From contig NW_015971545.1 in the NCBI RefSeq assembly GCF_000182565.1, forward strand, positions 351,373 to 415,372: DNA of 64,000 nucleotides. Reading direction: 5' to 3'. The notes under the pieces were generated by a model. That model was not told where the DNA came from and did no database searches. It worked only from the letters and a program-made list of their open reading frames with translations. Numbering within the stretch: the stretch's first letter is position 1; each line of letters opens with the position of its first letter. A program made the translations under genes and the position numbers. Source of the stretch: Spizellomyces punctatus DAOM BR117 (lineage: Eukaryota; Chytridiomycota; Chytridiomycetes; Spizellomycetales; Spizellomycetaceae). Of this stretch, positions 50,501-62,360 are shown one piece after another.

Positions 50501-53440
50501 GCCATTTGCTACGTCTGAAAAACTAGGACTAGAATTAAGGGAAAGGTTTTTTTGAAACACTGTGCCCGATGCGCTCCATTCTATGGTTAAGCCGTCCGCT
50601 GTAGATGCCTGTACTAGCTTCTCTCCTGCGGAGTTGATTGAAACACCGAAAACGGTCCCGTCCTCGAATGAGGCAGTAAAATACGGCAATCCTCGGAGGG
50701 TTTGAGGACCTCTCCAGCTCATAATGAAGTTACGGGAGTACAAACTTGTGCAGGAGTCTTTCAACGAGATGACATTGAGCAGACGGTCTTACTCGGAGAT
50801 GACGATATCCCATACCAATTTCCTTATCCATTTGCTTCACTTTCCGGTGCCGAATGTGGACTCCTGTGTTTGGGTACATAAAAGTACAATCCTCATGGTA
50901 ATGGATTATCTGATTCCCGGTAGAGTATACGTAGGTTCTCTCCGGTTGCACCGGATTAAGATACTGAGACTTGTTGTCATACAGCTCGGAAAATAGTCCG
51001 AAGCCAACCTTTGTCTTTGCCTATTCTTCGCAAATATTAGCGGGCAGCCGTAGTAGCTGAGCACTGATTCAACTTTGACGAACCTGGCAATCAAATTCTA
51101 CACCAGCCTGCGTAGCCCCAGCTGGTCCAGGACCCATCACAGCCAACAACACGGCAGCCTCACGCTCGGAAACTTTCACTCGAACCTCCGGATTCAAAAC
51201 TTGAGCGCCTTGCAGGATCTAATAAAGATGTTCAATTACCGCATGAGCAGTCATTAACTGCAGATTGATTACATACTTGCATAAATGCATGGCTGTTGTG
51301 ATGCTCTAACCAGTGCCAGTCACTTAGAGGACCATCCTGATCAGATTCCCATTGGTTAGGCTCGAGAAGTTCTTCGAATTCGAGCTGCCGTAATATGCGC
51401 TGTGTCTCCTCAAGATCCACTTGATTTGAGAATTTCTGTATTTCAATATTTTCAAGATGATGTGTTCGCGATGAAGCGGGGGCCTCCATTTGACCGCTGC
51501 GGACGAGCTCGTGTATGTTCTCGATGTAGCGCCGCGTACGATAAAGTTTACTAATGTGATCCATCAGAGGCTCTGTGTCCACTCCCAGTGATGCAACTCT
51601 GCTCATCTTGCGAGCAATGTAGGAATGCACATCAGCCATTGGAACTGTGCGACTTCAGGAATCCAATTTCCCAGTTATTACAGGTATCATAGCGGATTCC
51701 TGCAATCAAGACTCGTACTTACATGTCACCTTTTGCGTGGTTGAAGTCATCGTCCTGCGGTCGATTTGACGTAATTTTGCTAGACCTTGGGGTATGAAAA
51801 ACAAGCTTTGTTGCAGCGGTCTCAATGTAATGTTTCAAAGCCGCAATTTCCTCAGCTCGCCCAGCGAATTCAACCATTGAGGTATCTGCGGGCGGTTCGG
51901 TAATCACAGCTCGGCCAACTTGTTCTAAAAGAATAGCCAGCAATAGATCTACGTTGAGAAGGCTCTCATTGGGTACAGCCCGGATCAGACTTCTAAATGA
52001 ACGCAAAGTCTCGCGCAGCCGCCCCCGATCAATATCTGGAATGTTGATGACTGAGTCGGTCGAATAAAATGTCTGATAGATCTTACGCTTCTCAAGAAGA
52101 GAATAGATGCTTTTTGCGATCAAGTCAAATAATTCCTTGTAATCTTTGGCTTCCGTTGCCTGGACATCCAGTATCGCCAAGCTTTTCCAAAGTGAGGGAT
52201 CTGGGACATTCTGTACCATTTGGCGGATTATTTTGAAATCCTCTGCTGTTTGCCAGTTCGAAGGGGGGAAATCCTTGTCATCACCCCCAAGTTTTTCGGT
52301 GGGCAGTGTCCGGCTTTCTGCCGGTGAACCACTGAGCCGGATAATCAGATTCATTTGGACTAATGTCTCCTCCATCAAAGCAGAATAGAAGCTCGGTTCA
52401 AAATCCTTGAGGGCGTAATACATATCGGGTCCATCCTGAGGCTCATCGCCTATGGGAAGTTTAGTAGGAGCCCCGCGACAATGTCCGACAAGACCCACTC
52501 ACCAATTGTTGTTGGTTTCGCATCTAGTTTTACGGTCCCTCGATCCCGAAGTTTATTCTTTCGTTTGGAGACCTCACTAGGAACTGTTGCAGATTCTGGC
52601 CGTGACGCAGGCTCTGGCTGCTTTGCGGCAGGTCCAGCTGTCACCGATCTGATCAGATTATGCTCTCGGCTACAATGGCAATGCACTTACCTTTAGCATT
52701 TTTTTTTGGCGACGACTTGGCACGTTCTTTGTCTTTATCCTTCTCTTTTTCTTTTTCCTTGTCCTTATCTTCCTTCTTTGGCGTCTTCGCTTTCGAGACT
52801 TCTACTGCATCAGGAGGAGTGATGGCAGGTTCAGGGGTATCCTGCATAATAATACAATACCGTATGAGACAAGTCTTTGGTTCGGTCAATGCATCGTATA
52901 AGCACACCTTCACTGCTTTGGCTGCGTTTCGCATCTCGATTCCCTCTTGCTTCAACATGACAAGCCGAACTTTCATGATCCGAGCTAGTAATGAATCAGA
53001 AATATCGCTCTCGGAAGTCCCGCCATCTAGCATGGACTTCAACTCTTTGCATGCATCATGACTTTTGACGTTTTCAGCTGCCTTAGAGGCATGTGGTGGT
53101 GAATATGTAATATGAAGCTCTGAATGCACAGGCAGCGGCCTACCCAGGACAGTAAAGAAGCTTTTGAGATAACTGAGAACCGTTGTCGAGTACCACAAGC
53201 GATAGTATCATATAAGGCTTGGTGACCACTTGGTCCTATCTCTTTTGAGTCCTGCGTGTCGGAATGAATTGCAAACAGAAATGCGTCCCACGTATCCTGA
53301 TCTTCTGTTTAGATCAATGCTTTCACAGAACGCCAAGATACGGAACCAAGGTCCAAAACAAAAACACTCACATCATTTACTGGCAAATTTTGAAGCGGAA
53401 AGGAGAGAGATGCTGAAGCTATCTTATCGTTCCTTCCCAT
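47565..53440 (-). CDS. SPAG17: SPAG17/PF6-type axonemal central-apparatus protein
   Basis: A multi-exon minus-strand gene. N-terminal landmarks are SLLARIMKVRLVMLKQEGIE and a long Lys/Glu/Asp run (about 52700-52790). Then come IGDEPQDGPDMYYALKDFEP, DWHWLEHHNSHAFMQ, a central beta-rich part with VKYLHNNEVQVLFANGN and NVTREDMVIVKTDEAGQT, and a C-terminal ASH-like domain (LPSQIKFGTVKAGESSEATL). This order matches SPAG17/PF6, a C1a projection protein of the central pair of motile flagella. Introns are short. The C-terminal exon is only a few codons (stop 47565-47567). The first exon boundary is not certain: ATG 53440 fits, but the phase to exon 2 could not be reconciled by eye. The estimate of 1,500-1,700 residues is somewhat shorter than animal and algal relatives. 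Confidence 0.85.
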
Positions 53441-53516
53441 GTTTGCGCTCCTCAACCGGTTACAGGTATACCAGGTTTGTTGCTTGGGGGATGTCTGCAG
53501 CGGGGAGTGATTAGTA

Positions 53517-56500
53517 ATGCATTTCATAATCAATTTCGGACGCGAACGTCAGAACGCGAAGTGTGCTGTGAACGCCAAAGGTGTTCTAACCGATCAAAAA
53601 ATGATCAGAGACTGGGACGAACTGTCAGAAGAATGGCAGGAAACTACCGACGCTTTGCAGACAGAATCATATCCGACTGGCCCATTCTCGGGGAGTCAAA
53701 GCGCCGAAGATGCGTCGGACGACGGAAATGCAGACTCATCTACCGTGCGAGTCATCGGAGATCAGCAGAGGCACAGTGGCATATCGGCTAACTCACGCCC
53801 TTGGGAAAGGAGCCAGCTGAAGGATATGTTTAGCCCCCTTTCTTTGGAGAGACTTTTTAAAGCCCCGGTTGGGTCAAGGCCTGATTCAACTCCTCCCAAA
53901 GGAATGGCATCGCGATATAATGCAGTTTCAGAGCGGTGGGCGGACCAAGCACTTTCAGATACAGCACACTCTGTCGCGATGATGCATGAAGAGGCGAATG
54001 CGCTGCACAGACCGGAGGAGAAAGGATATCCATCGGAAGAACCTCTTGTACACTGGGACCATCAAATACCTGCCCACGCGTTCGCCGAACTGTCATTATT
54101 TGTGGACCCAGATGTCCATCCGAAAACGCAATTAGCTGATCTAACAGGCCTGGACGTCTCCGCTTCGCGCATTGAGGGTAATCAAGATATATCTTTATCA
54201 CTAGGTGAACGATCATATCGGGATCGTGGTGGGGGTCCGAGCTCAGAAGGGACTCCCAAGAAACATCGCCAGCACGCCCAGTATTGGGGAAACGGATCCA
54301 TAGGAGTTCCACGGGGACCGCAGGTTCCAAAGAGAACAGAATGGCCAGAGGCGCATAAGAAGTTAATGCTGCCAAGAAACAATCTTGGAGCCGACAATGA
54401 TGATCCCCCTCGCCGCCCATCGACTGGCAGAGATACGACTCTCAGCAATACTTCGTGGCCCGATGGTGCCGACCTGTTTCAAGTTGACTACGACACAAAA
54501 ACGCGCAGCTACCTTGAGGCACTTGTGGATGAGCTGCGAAGTAGCAAGCAGCAGCCTCAGAATCAAGGGAGAAACGACGGAGGCGATACTGGCATAGACC
54601 TAACCCAGAATACAAGCGCGAACATTGAACTTAGACCCATAGCCTCTACGACCCACGACCTAATTCCATCACACGACTCGCAATTGGAGCCATCGATTAC
54701 ACACCTCAATCACAAGGTAGGTGACACCACATGTGTGCGCACAAGCTTGGGTGCTCTATTACTTACGCTACCCAAGTCATACACTGTAAATAATGCACCG
54801 TACTACTCAGACGAGGATGAGGCTAATGAACCAATCGACATACCTCCGAGCGCAGAACCCGCCTCTGCGGATGATTGTCCAAGAAATGTTAGCATGCCCG
54901 CAGACCTTCAGAGCTACCCTTCAGATATTGATTTTTTGGAGGACGTGTTCGAAAACTCTATCCGAGCTTCTCGCTCTCGGGGTCCAGCACAAGCCTTCGC
55001 TGGGTCTGTGGAAATACATGGACAAAGGGGGAATCATTCCGGTAGCCCGAACAAGTCGTCAACCAAGTCGGAATCGGGAAGGAGTAGTCAGTCCAAGATT
55101 CTAACAATTCGAAACCTTAGCAGCGCGAAAAATAAATGTAAGAGCTTGGAATTCGCTTTCATTTGCGTGCTTCTGCTTAGAGTCATTTCTTCTTATAGCA
55201 TCAGTCATACTTTCGCATCTTGGTGCTAGCTCACAAATGCGATTCAATGAGGACAAACAGCGCTGGGAAGAAAATGATGATTTGATGGAAGAAATACCAC
55301 ACTCCGTCGCTGAAGGCACTGCTCAGGCTTCAGCTGCGCGGCAAGAGCCCGCTGAACAGTGCATTACAGGAACTGGCCCAGTACCTGCGAACCTTGAGCA
55401 AGAGGCACAATACATGTACGGAAGTCCTGACTCCGGTATGCTTTTTGCAGTATTATTACTTCGAGTACCAGTGCCAACCGCTGTTCAAATCTAGGCGACA
55501 TCCGCAGCGTGGCCGGTTGCAGTGACGCAACAGTTCAAGGTAAGGCCATAACGTGATTATCGTAGATGCTGGCAACTGCTAAACTTTATTTAAGCAGGGA
55601 CAGAAACGCAGCCAGAGATTGCCACAACATTAAGCAGACAGCCGGGAGATCAGCTTCAAAGGGAGCTTCACGGTAGGTAGGATGGCGTTTTGCTGTTTCT
55701 GCGCAGTGGTGGTGATCCATGTCGCAATTTCAAGAAGAGTTACCACAGATTCGCAGCCCCACCTCAGTTCGGTCACAGCGAATGGTCTTGGAAGACCTCC
55801 ATACTCCTGCTGTAACCCGAACAGGTTTGTAAGACCAAACTTGGAACTCAGCACAAGAAGGTGTGCACCAGGGATCTGCCGGCTTGGACCGGTTGTTCTA
55901 TGGATGCGCCAACCCAAGCTATTTACTGACGTGGGCGTTTTCCTTGAAGGAAGCCGATTCCAAAGTAACCCTGAGCGGAAGGAAGAGCCGGGGGAGCCAG
56001 GCACTTCTGGCGGAATGCTACCGAATCTTGCGAAAGCCCTAAAACTCCAGGCGGACTGGATGACCATGACTCACCTGGATCTAAGTCGATACGGGATTGG
56101 CTCTGTTCACAGTCTGAAGAGACATGCCCCTCAAGTGCGGACTCTGAAAGTGTGAGCCCGAAGCAGTCCATGTCCGCAGCTCAAAGTATATTAACCCTTC
56201 TGTGCGATGATGGCATTAGGAACGACAATAAGCTTCCGTACCTCAATGGGGTTCCAGAAACTGTCGCGGTTTTGCATGCTCAGAACAACCTGTATGTCGT
56301 CATGGTCATCTGTGCCCTGTGGTGTATCAAAGTACTCACATAAACTTCACATTTTGTGGCAGCCTCTCCAACATCACGACATTTGCCCATCTTCCAGCCC
56401 TGCAATTTCTCGATATATCCGGTAATATGGTTGAAGATCTCTCCGGTAGGGTTGTCCTTGTGAGTACAGAATATCGCATGCTTGCTCAGTATACCTAATG

Positions 56501-57888
56501 GTCCACCAGGGTTGACGTGTTTACCAAATCTACGTGAACTCCATGCGGCAAATAATAGAATCCGCCATTGTGCCCACCTGATATATATGCCTCGCCTAGT
56601 ACGAGCGAATCTTCGTGGGAACAATATCGCTCGAATTGAACTAAAATTCCATGGGCCGTAAGTTTCAGCATGTTATCCGACTACAAGGTCTCCCGTGTTT
56701 AACAGGCCTTGATCTCACATGACACCAGTTACCGTTTGGAATATTTGGATTTATCTTGCAACGACATTGACAATGTTACTGGAATTGAGCGCCTCGTGTG
56801 CCTCCGAGAACTGATACTAGGTACGTAACAGGATTCCAGGTGTCCCTTCCCACGATACTGACCGTCTACTAGACCAGAACCGTCTGGGTAGTCTAAATCT
56901 CCGAGGAGAGCTGTCGAACATGGAAGTTTTGAGCCTTAATGACAATGAATTGCAAACATTTGACGGCCGGCACTGGCCGAACCTGCGACGATTGTCACTG
57001 GACCGAAACCGAATACAGCATTTCAGCCACGAAAAATATTTGTCACATTTGCAGAATCTGTCAATAGAGCGTCAGAGTGTGCCAGTACTGTAAGTCAACA
57101 TATAAGTACTGTCCGTGTCAATGATGTTGACGGATACTGCATTCAACCCAGGATGATAAAGTTTTCGCACCTACGGCGACTCACTGATTTGCGTATTTCA
57201 GGTAGTGTCGCGCTATCCCAACATCAGAGCTTCGGTCGTTCACTTAACGGTCTCACCAATCCATTATAGGCAATTCGTTTCGAGACTTGCGTGCTCTGCG
57301 ACACAACATCCGGCTGCAGTTTTTGGAGGCACAGGCGACTGGCATATCGCATATTCCTGAAGACTTTGCAAGAAACCTACGGGAGTTGGCACATCTGAAT
57401 CTCAGCGATAATGAAATAACAGAAATTCAGACCGTGCGACATCTGAAATCCTTGCGGTCGCTGATCATGACAGGAAACGCGATTGAGGACTTTGCGATGA
57501 TTAGTGAGGCTTTGAAAGGGCTAACGCGGGTGGAAGTACTGGATTTCAGGTGTGAAGATGATCTGGGCGCTGAATACTTTGCTGTATTGCTAACGCGTCT
57601 TTTAGGCACAATCCGGTCACTGCACGCTTTTATGCACAGCGGACAACTCCGCTGGATGAATCGCAGTGGTTGACTTCAGATGAGCTTTTCCGCAAGCAGC
57701 TGAACGACGCGGATTTTGTCCGACGGACATGCTACCGCAGCAGCTTGATAAGCATACTACGGGGTTCACTTCGATCCTTGGACAACATTGCAACAGGAGA
57801 GCCGGACAAAAAGGTGGCTAAATATCAAATGAGCCGTCTCAAAAGCTCGTTGCGCAGATCAATGAGCAGTGTCACGATGGGAGACTAG
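53517..57888 (+). CDS. cdc11: Cdc11/Nud1/centriolin-type leucine-rich-repeat scaffold
   Basis: Several exons; exon 1 (53517-55137) encodes a 540-residue disordered region with a DWDELSEEWQETT motif, then exon 2 from 55199 carries MRFNEDKQRWEEND, like the motif preceding the LRRs of septation/mitotic-exit scaffolds. Leucine-rich repeats follow (LDLSRYGIGSVHSL, LEYLDLSCNDIDNV, LSLNDNELQTFDGR, LAHLNLSDNEITEI). The C-terminal cap has HNPVTARFY and QLNDADFVRRTCYRSS, like NPLT...FYP in Nud1/Cdc11. These proteins anchor the septation initiation network at spindle-pole bodies; animal centriolin is at centrioles. It is divergent from SPAG17 across fewer than 100 bp. Confidence 0.82.
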
Positions 57889-57925
57889 GAACGGTATTAT
57901 AATTGATGAAGGTTTCAACAGCGGC

Positions 57926-58383
57926 CTATACAACTTTTGGTGCCATCGATATGATCTTTGTCCATCGCTTCTGTCTGCACTCGTTTGCAACTGCCCCTAG
58001 CACTCTATTCCCCAATGGCTGCCCCTGCTTGTTCAGCATGACGACCGCATTGTCATCAAAGCGCACATATGACCCATCTAATCGGCGGACTTCTTTTCGA
58101 GTTCGTACCACCAGCGCTCTGGCCACGTCTCCCTTTTTCAGCTTGCTCACGGCCGCTTGAGCGGTGCTCGGTCCCGTCTCGACATTCAATGGCCGCGCCT
58201 TCTTTACGACGCAAACAATCTCATCCCCCAAAGAAGCGTGCCTTGCACCTCCAAGTACGTTAATGCATTCAACCAACAGGGCGCCCGAGTTATCGATAAC
58301 CTGTTTTCAGTCCGTTAGACTTGTTGCAGTTGAGAAAAGAATTAAAACGAACTTACTTTCAGTAAGCTCTTTAGCTGAATCAT
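57926..58383 (-). CDS. MRPL14: Mitochondrial ribosomal protein uL14m
   Basis: Two exons (58357-58383, 57926-58300; intron 56 nt) give 133 residues. The start MIQLKSLLK joins in phase to [35 protein letters not shown]-like and [27 protein letters not shown]-like segments are signature parts of the uL14 beta-barrel. The sequence is divergent from cytosolic uL14 and matches the mitochondrial type. It tail-to-tail neighbours the Cdc11 gene (38 bp). No cleavable presequence is evident. Confidence 0.9.
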
Positions 58384-59032
58384 CTCCAGACACTCTACAG
58401 ACTAGTTGTTGTTCGTCGAATTCGTCGACCCGTTTCACTATGGCAAATGTGAAGATCACCGCTCTGCAGTTTGTCTTCCAATATGATGGTTGCTATGAGG
58501 GTCACGTGATATTGACAGAAGGCTCAAAGACTCAAGTTTCATATTCAATCGTCGAAGATATCTTCCAAGCTGATATTGGCAGATGAATGCAGCGTTTGAC
58601 GTAGCGCAGTTCCGTTATTTCGCTCTTGCCCGTCCTGGTTGCTTCTTTGGTTTTGACGTTTTTGTCAAATGTTGAATTCCAGCAAGATTCAAAACGCGCG
58701 ACGGTTGGGCTTAGTACGCTTAGTTGACTGCTGGCAAGATGCGACTGGGGCAAAAGTGTGGCATCCCAACTCACAAACGATTGGAACAAAACAGATACTC
58801 CCAATTAGGAGCTTCTTGTCGAGCGTACCATTAGCAGATTTGTGAACCAGGGTACGTGGAGCAATTCTGTTGGCTGCTCAACCCTATCGGTTTTTGCCGC
58901 GCGCGCCTTGGAAGCTGCAAGTGCTAAAGTTCCCCTCCATAGTGCCAAATCTTTCTCGCGCATAGCGCTACTGCGGACAGCCAGCCACCCCATCCCTCCC
59001 CCAACTATTTATCAAGGTGTTCTGCTGTATCC
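58384..59032. other. Intergenic region uL14m / Sed5
   Basis: Divergent promoter interval. A 49-codon ORF starting at 58440 on the + strand has no recognisable feature. Confidence 0.5.
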
Positions 59033-60124
59033 ATGTCTGTTAAAGACCGAACAGCCGAATTTCACGCGGCTGTAGAGTCAATACTTTCCCGGTCGGGTCC
59101 TGGAAGTGTGGTGCCTGCCGAACGACATAGGCTTATTAGTCCCAACGGAAGCCATGCAGGTCCCCAAACAAAGTCAGATTTTGCCAAAGCGGCGGCATCT
59201 ATAGGAAGGGAAATAAATGCTACTGTAGCAAAGTTGCAAAAGCTCGCGCGGCTAGCGAAGCGGAAGACCTTGTTTGACGACCGACCTGTCGAGATTAACG
59301 AGTTGATTTATATCATCAAACAAGATATCGCAAAAATAAATCAGCAGATAGCACAACTTTCGGCATGGATGCGAAAGAACGGGCCAAACGGGGCGGTGGC
59401 TGCAAGCGGACGAGCACCAAGTGGCGGGTCGACCAACAGCAATCGGCAAATGCAGGAGCACTCGTCGAATGTGATTACAAGCTTACAAAGCAAGCTTGCG
59501 ACAACGTCGAATGAATTCAAAAGCATCTTGGAGATACGGACGGAAAACATGAAAGAGCAAAAAACCAGGAGAGATCAGTACTCATCATTTTCCGGAGTAC
59601 CGACTACACCATCAGGAGGAATAATGGGTACTATGGGGACTGCCGGTGCCGCATCCGATTCGCCATTGTATAACCCAGAGAGAAGAGCAACGCCAGTACC
59701 TTATAATTTGGAGAATCAAAAGGCAGCCGTCCCTCCTGGTGATGGCGCGGTAGTGATCGACTTCGGTTCTGCGGGGATGCCGTCCTCGGGAAACGGAGGC
59801 TTATTGCAGCAGCAACAGCTTGTTCCAACCAGCTCAACCGTAAATATGGAAATCATTGAGTCGCGATCTCAAGCAATCGAGTCGATTGAAGCAACGATTG
59901 CGGAGCTTGGGCAAATATATCAGAACTTTGCCTCCATGGTAGCGAGTCAACGGGAGCAGGTTCAACGAATCGACGAGAACGTGCTTGATATTGAAATGAA
60001 CGTTGAAGGGGCACATTCACAGCTGATAACATTTTATCAAAACATCAGCAGCAATCGATGGTTGATGATCAAGGTGTTTGCGGTCTTACTCGTCTTTTTC
60101 CTGATCTTCGTGTTGATGACGTAA
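59033..60124 (+). CDS. SED5: Syntaxin-5 / Sed5 Golgi t-SNARE
   Basis: An intronless 363-residue protein. The N-terminus MSVKDRTAEFHAAVESI carries the DRTxEF peptide that binds Sly1. A three-helix Habc region spans about 45-190, then a disordered linker (PGDGAVVIDFGSAGMPSSGN). The SNARE domain (about 275-340) has the zero-layer Gln within QIYQNFASMVASQREQVQ. A single C-terminal TM anchor (WLMIKVFAVLLVFFLIFVLM) ends three residues from the C-terminus. It is a tail-anchored Qa-SNARE for ER-Golgi and intra-Golgi fusion. Confidence 0.95.
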   Translation: MSVKDRTAEFHAAVESILSRSGPGSVVPAERHRLISPNGSHAGPQTKSDFAKAAASIGREINATVAKLQKLARLAKRKTLFDDRPVEINELIYIIKQDIAKINQQIAQLSAWMRKNGPNGAVAASGRAPSGGSTNSNRQMQEHSSNVITSLQSKLATTSNEFKSILEIRTENMKEQKTRRDQYSSFSGVPTTPSGGIMGTMGTAGAASDSPLYNPERRATPVPYNLENQKAAVPPGDGAVVIDFGSAGMPSSGNGGLLQQQQLVPTSSTVNMEIIESRSQAIESIEATIAELGQIYQNFASMVASQREQVQRIDENVLDIEMNVEGAHSQLITFYQNISSNRWLMIKVFAVLLVFFLIFVLMT

Positions 60125-60493
60125 ATACTGATTGGGGAGGAGGAAGCAGGGAGGGGAAGGCGGCGACGATCTTTGTCGCGCCTGATCATTTAGATTATAC
60201 TACTTTTACACGTTATTTGCTGCTTGGGATTTGAAACTATTAATATACCTCATGAGACGGCAAAGAGCCGCTTGATTCTGAATTCTTTTCCTCCGGTTCT
60301 CTACAAGATGATTCATCGTGTGCTCTATTCGCATTCTACTGTGAGTCAATTGTGAAGTTTTGAAGCCACACAAGCCACCATCGCGCGCATTACATAATCA
60401 AGCAAAGTACTGGGTATCTCAACCTTCTGCCCTTCCAGTCTACAGATCCACACATCATTCCGTAGATCCTAGTGCCTTCTTCTCTGATTCAAA
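60125..60493. other. Intergenic region Sed5 / ZC2HC1
   Basis: 3' flank and promoter. Nothing else recognised. Confidence 0.5.
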
Positions 60494-62254
60494 ATGATGA
60501 CTGTACGTAATTCCAAGCACTCGCACGATTATGTCCTGAAAACTCAGAGTGCGCCAACGTCTGCCTCCAACGACCGACTGTGCCATATTTGTGGATCGAC
60601 ATTTGCCAAAGCATTCCTCCCGGCCCATCAGAGAACGTACGTAGCTACCCTTTTATGGAGGAGGATTCTCATCTCAAGATATTTCCTTTCAGATGCGTGA
60701 AAAGGAGTGTCAAAACGAGTGCTCGGACATCGAGGGTTGGATTGGCCTTCTCAGCAGCTGCAAATGTCCGAACATCGTTCTATCCATGCACAAATTGTAC
60801 GTTCTCAATGACATTACCGTGGGAGAACGAGAAGCTGACCCTCTGATGATGGATTCGCTTCCTTCCAGGCATGGAAAACATTCCGCACCACAAACTTTCC
60901 GAGCATCTTCGAACCTGTCGAGGAGCCCACACCCGCTCCTCAACGGCATCCGTTCTGAGACGGGGAGCAGATGCGCACCGCCAGCAACCATCTACACGGA
61001 TGACTGCGACCACTCTTACCCGGGAAGCAGTGTTAATGAGAGCGAATCAAGCTCTGCAGAGGAACTCGAAGAATAGTCCTGGCCGCATGAACGGCTTTGA
61101 TGGGGATTGGGATCTAGACCGGCAGGCATTTCATGGGCCGTACGAGTTTGAAACACATAAAAGCACTTCCAGAGCTGCGGCTGCAGCGGAACGGCAGATG
61201 GAACCCCCAAACCGCTTTGTGCCTAAACGAACAGTGACAAGTGCAGCAAATCTTACTAATAGGTCAGGACAAAGCAGTAAGAATACTTTTTCACAACACC
61301 ATGACTATCATGATGCGGAGCACTGGGAATCGGATCGTATGCATCATTCACTTTATGATTATGAGAAAGAGGATACGGGTCGTATAACCCATCCAGAGTA
61401 TAACCATTCCTCACAGGAGGGGCGACGTCTGTCCAGCACATCCGCCGCATATCAACAATCCTCATCGTTCGGGCAACACGAATCGAGTAGTTCTCTGGAA
61501 GAAAGTTATGTAGACGGACCAAGGATACCGTGTCCTTCTTGTGGACGAAAGTTCATGGAGCAGGAACGGCTGGTAAGTAGCGCAACTGAGCAGTGCAACA
61601 GTTGTCGAGGAAACATTTTAAGAAATTGGGTGCAATAGGATAAACACATGGCAGCTTGCGCCAAATCCCAAAAACCACGAAAGATCTTTGACGCCAGCAA
61701 AGCTCGTGTCCGAGGAACCGAGTTGGAACAGTATGCTAATCGCCGATCTGATACTGGCCAATTAGGGAGCCTCAAACAGAAGGTATTTGGTTTCTTTGAT
61801 ATTGCATTGATGAACAGGACTTTAATGCGCACCATCTTACCACCAGGGCCTGCCACATGACGAAATTTTACTGAAACCGCGCAAAGCAAACTGGCGTGCG
61901 AAGCATGAGAAATTCATTCAAATGGTCCGAGCAGCGCGGCAACCCCATCCGTCTAGCAATTCCACAGAAAAGAAAACAGGGACAGTAACTCGCACACCGG
62001 TTGGCCCGTCCGAACCTGATCCAGACCTTGTGCCATGCGACTATTGTGGCAGACGATTCAACCACGACACAGCTGTACGACACATACCCTTCTGTCGCGA
62101 CTCCAAGCAAAAATCACAACATCGCTCCAGTGCTAGGCCACACAATGCCTCAAATGCGTCGAGCCCGTCAAAGGAAGATATGCTCAAGAAACGGACGGCC
62201 TATCGACCTCCCTTGCCAAAAGTTAAGGGCAAGTCTCCCATAAAAATGCAATAA
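60494..62254 (+). CDS. ZC2HC1: ZC2HC1 (FAM164)-type zinc-finger protein
   Basis: Five exons by eye (60494-60636, 60693-60796, 60869-61572, 61639-61782, 61847-62254) give 500 residues. It has C2HC fingers of the zf-C2HC type: LCHICGSTFAKAFLPAHQRT with C following, CTNCMENIPHHKLSEHLRTC, CPSCGRKFMEQERLDKHMAA with C following, and CDYCGRRFNHDTAVRHIPFC. After finger 3 comes the family segment KPRKIFDASKARVRGTELEQ, and before finger 4 a WRAKHEKFIQMVRAAR segment. All introns keep phase. ZC2HC1 proteins track with flagellated lineages, and a ciliary role is suspected but not shown. Four fingers rather than two or three is worth noting. Confidence 0.85.
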
Positions 62255-62360
62255 TCCTTCCATGTTCTGGCAACGCAGTGCTCCAAAAGGGCCCGACTGA
62301 TCAATTTTAATGATAAATCGAAATAATATGCCGTTACAGGGACTGTCTAAAATTTCATAC

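Noticed and set aside
58440-58586. 49-codon ORF upstream of Sed5
   Set aside because: Too short, no similarity recognised, overlaps the divergent promoter.
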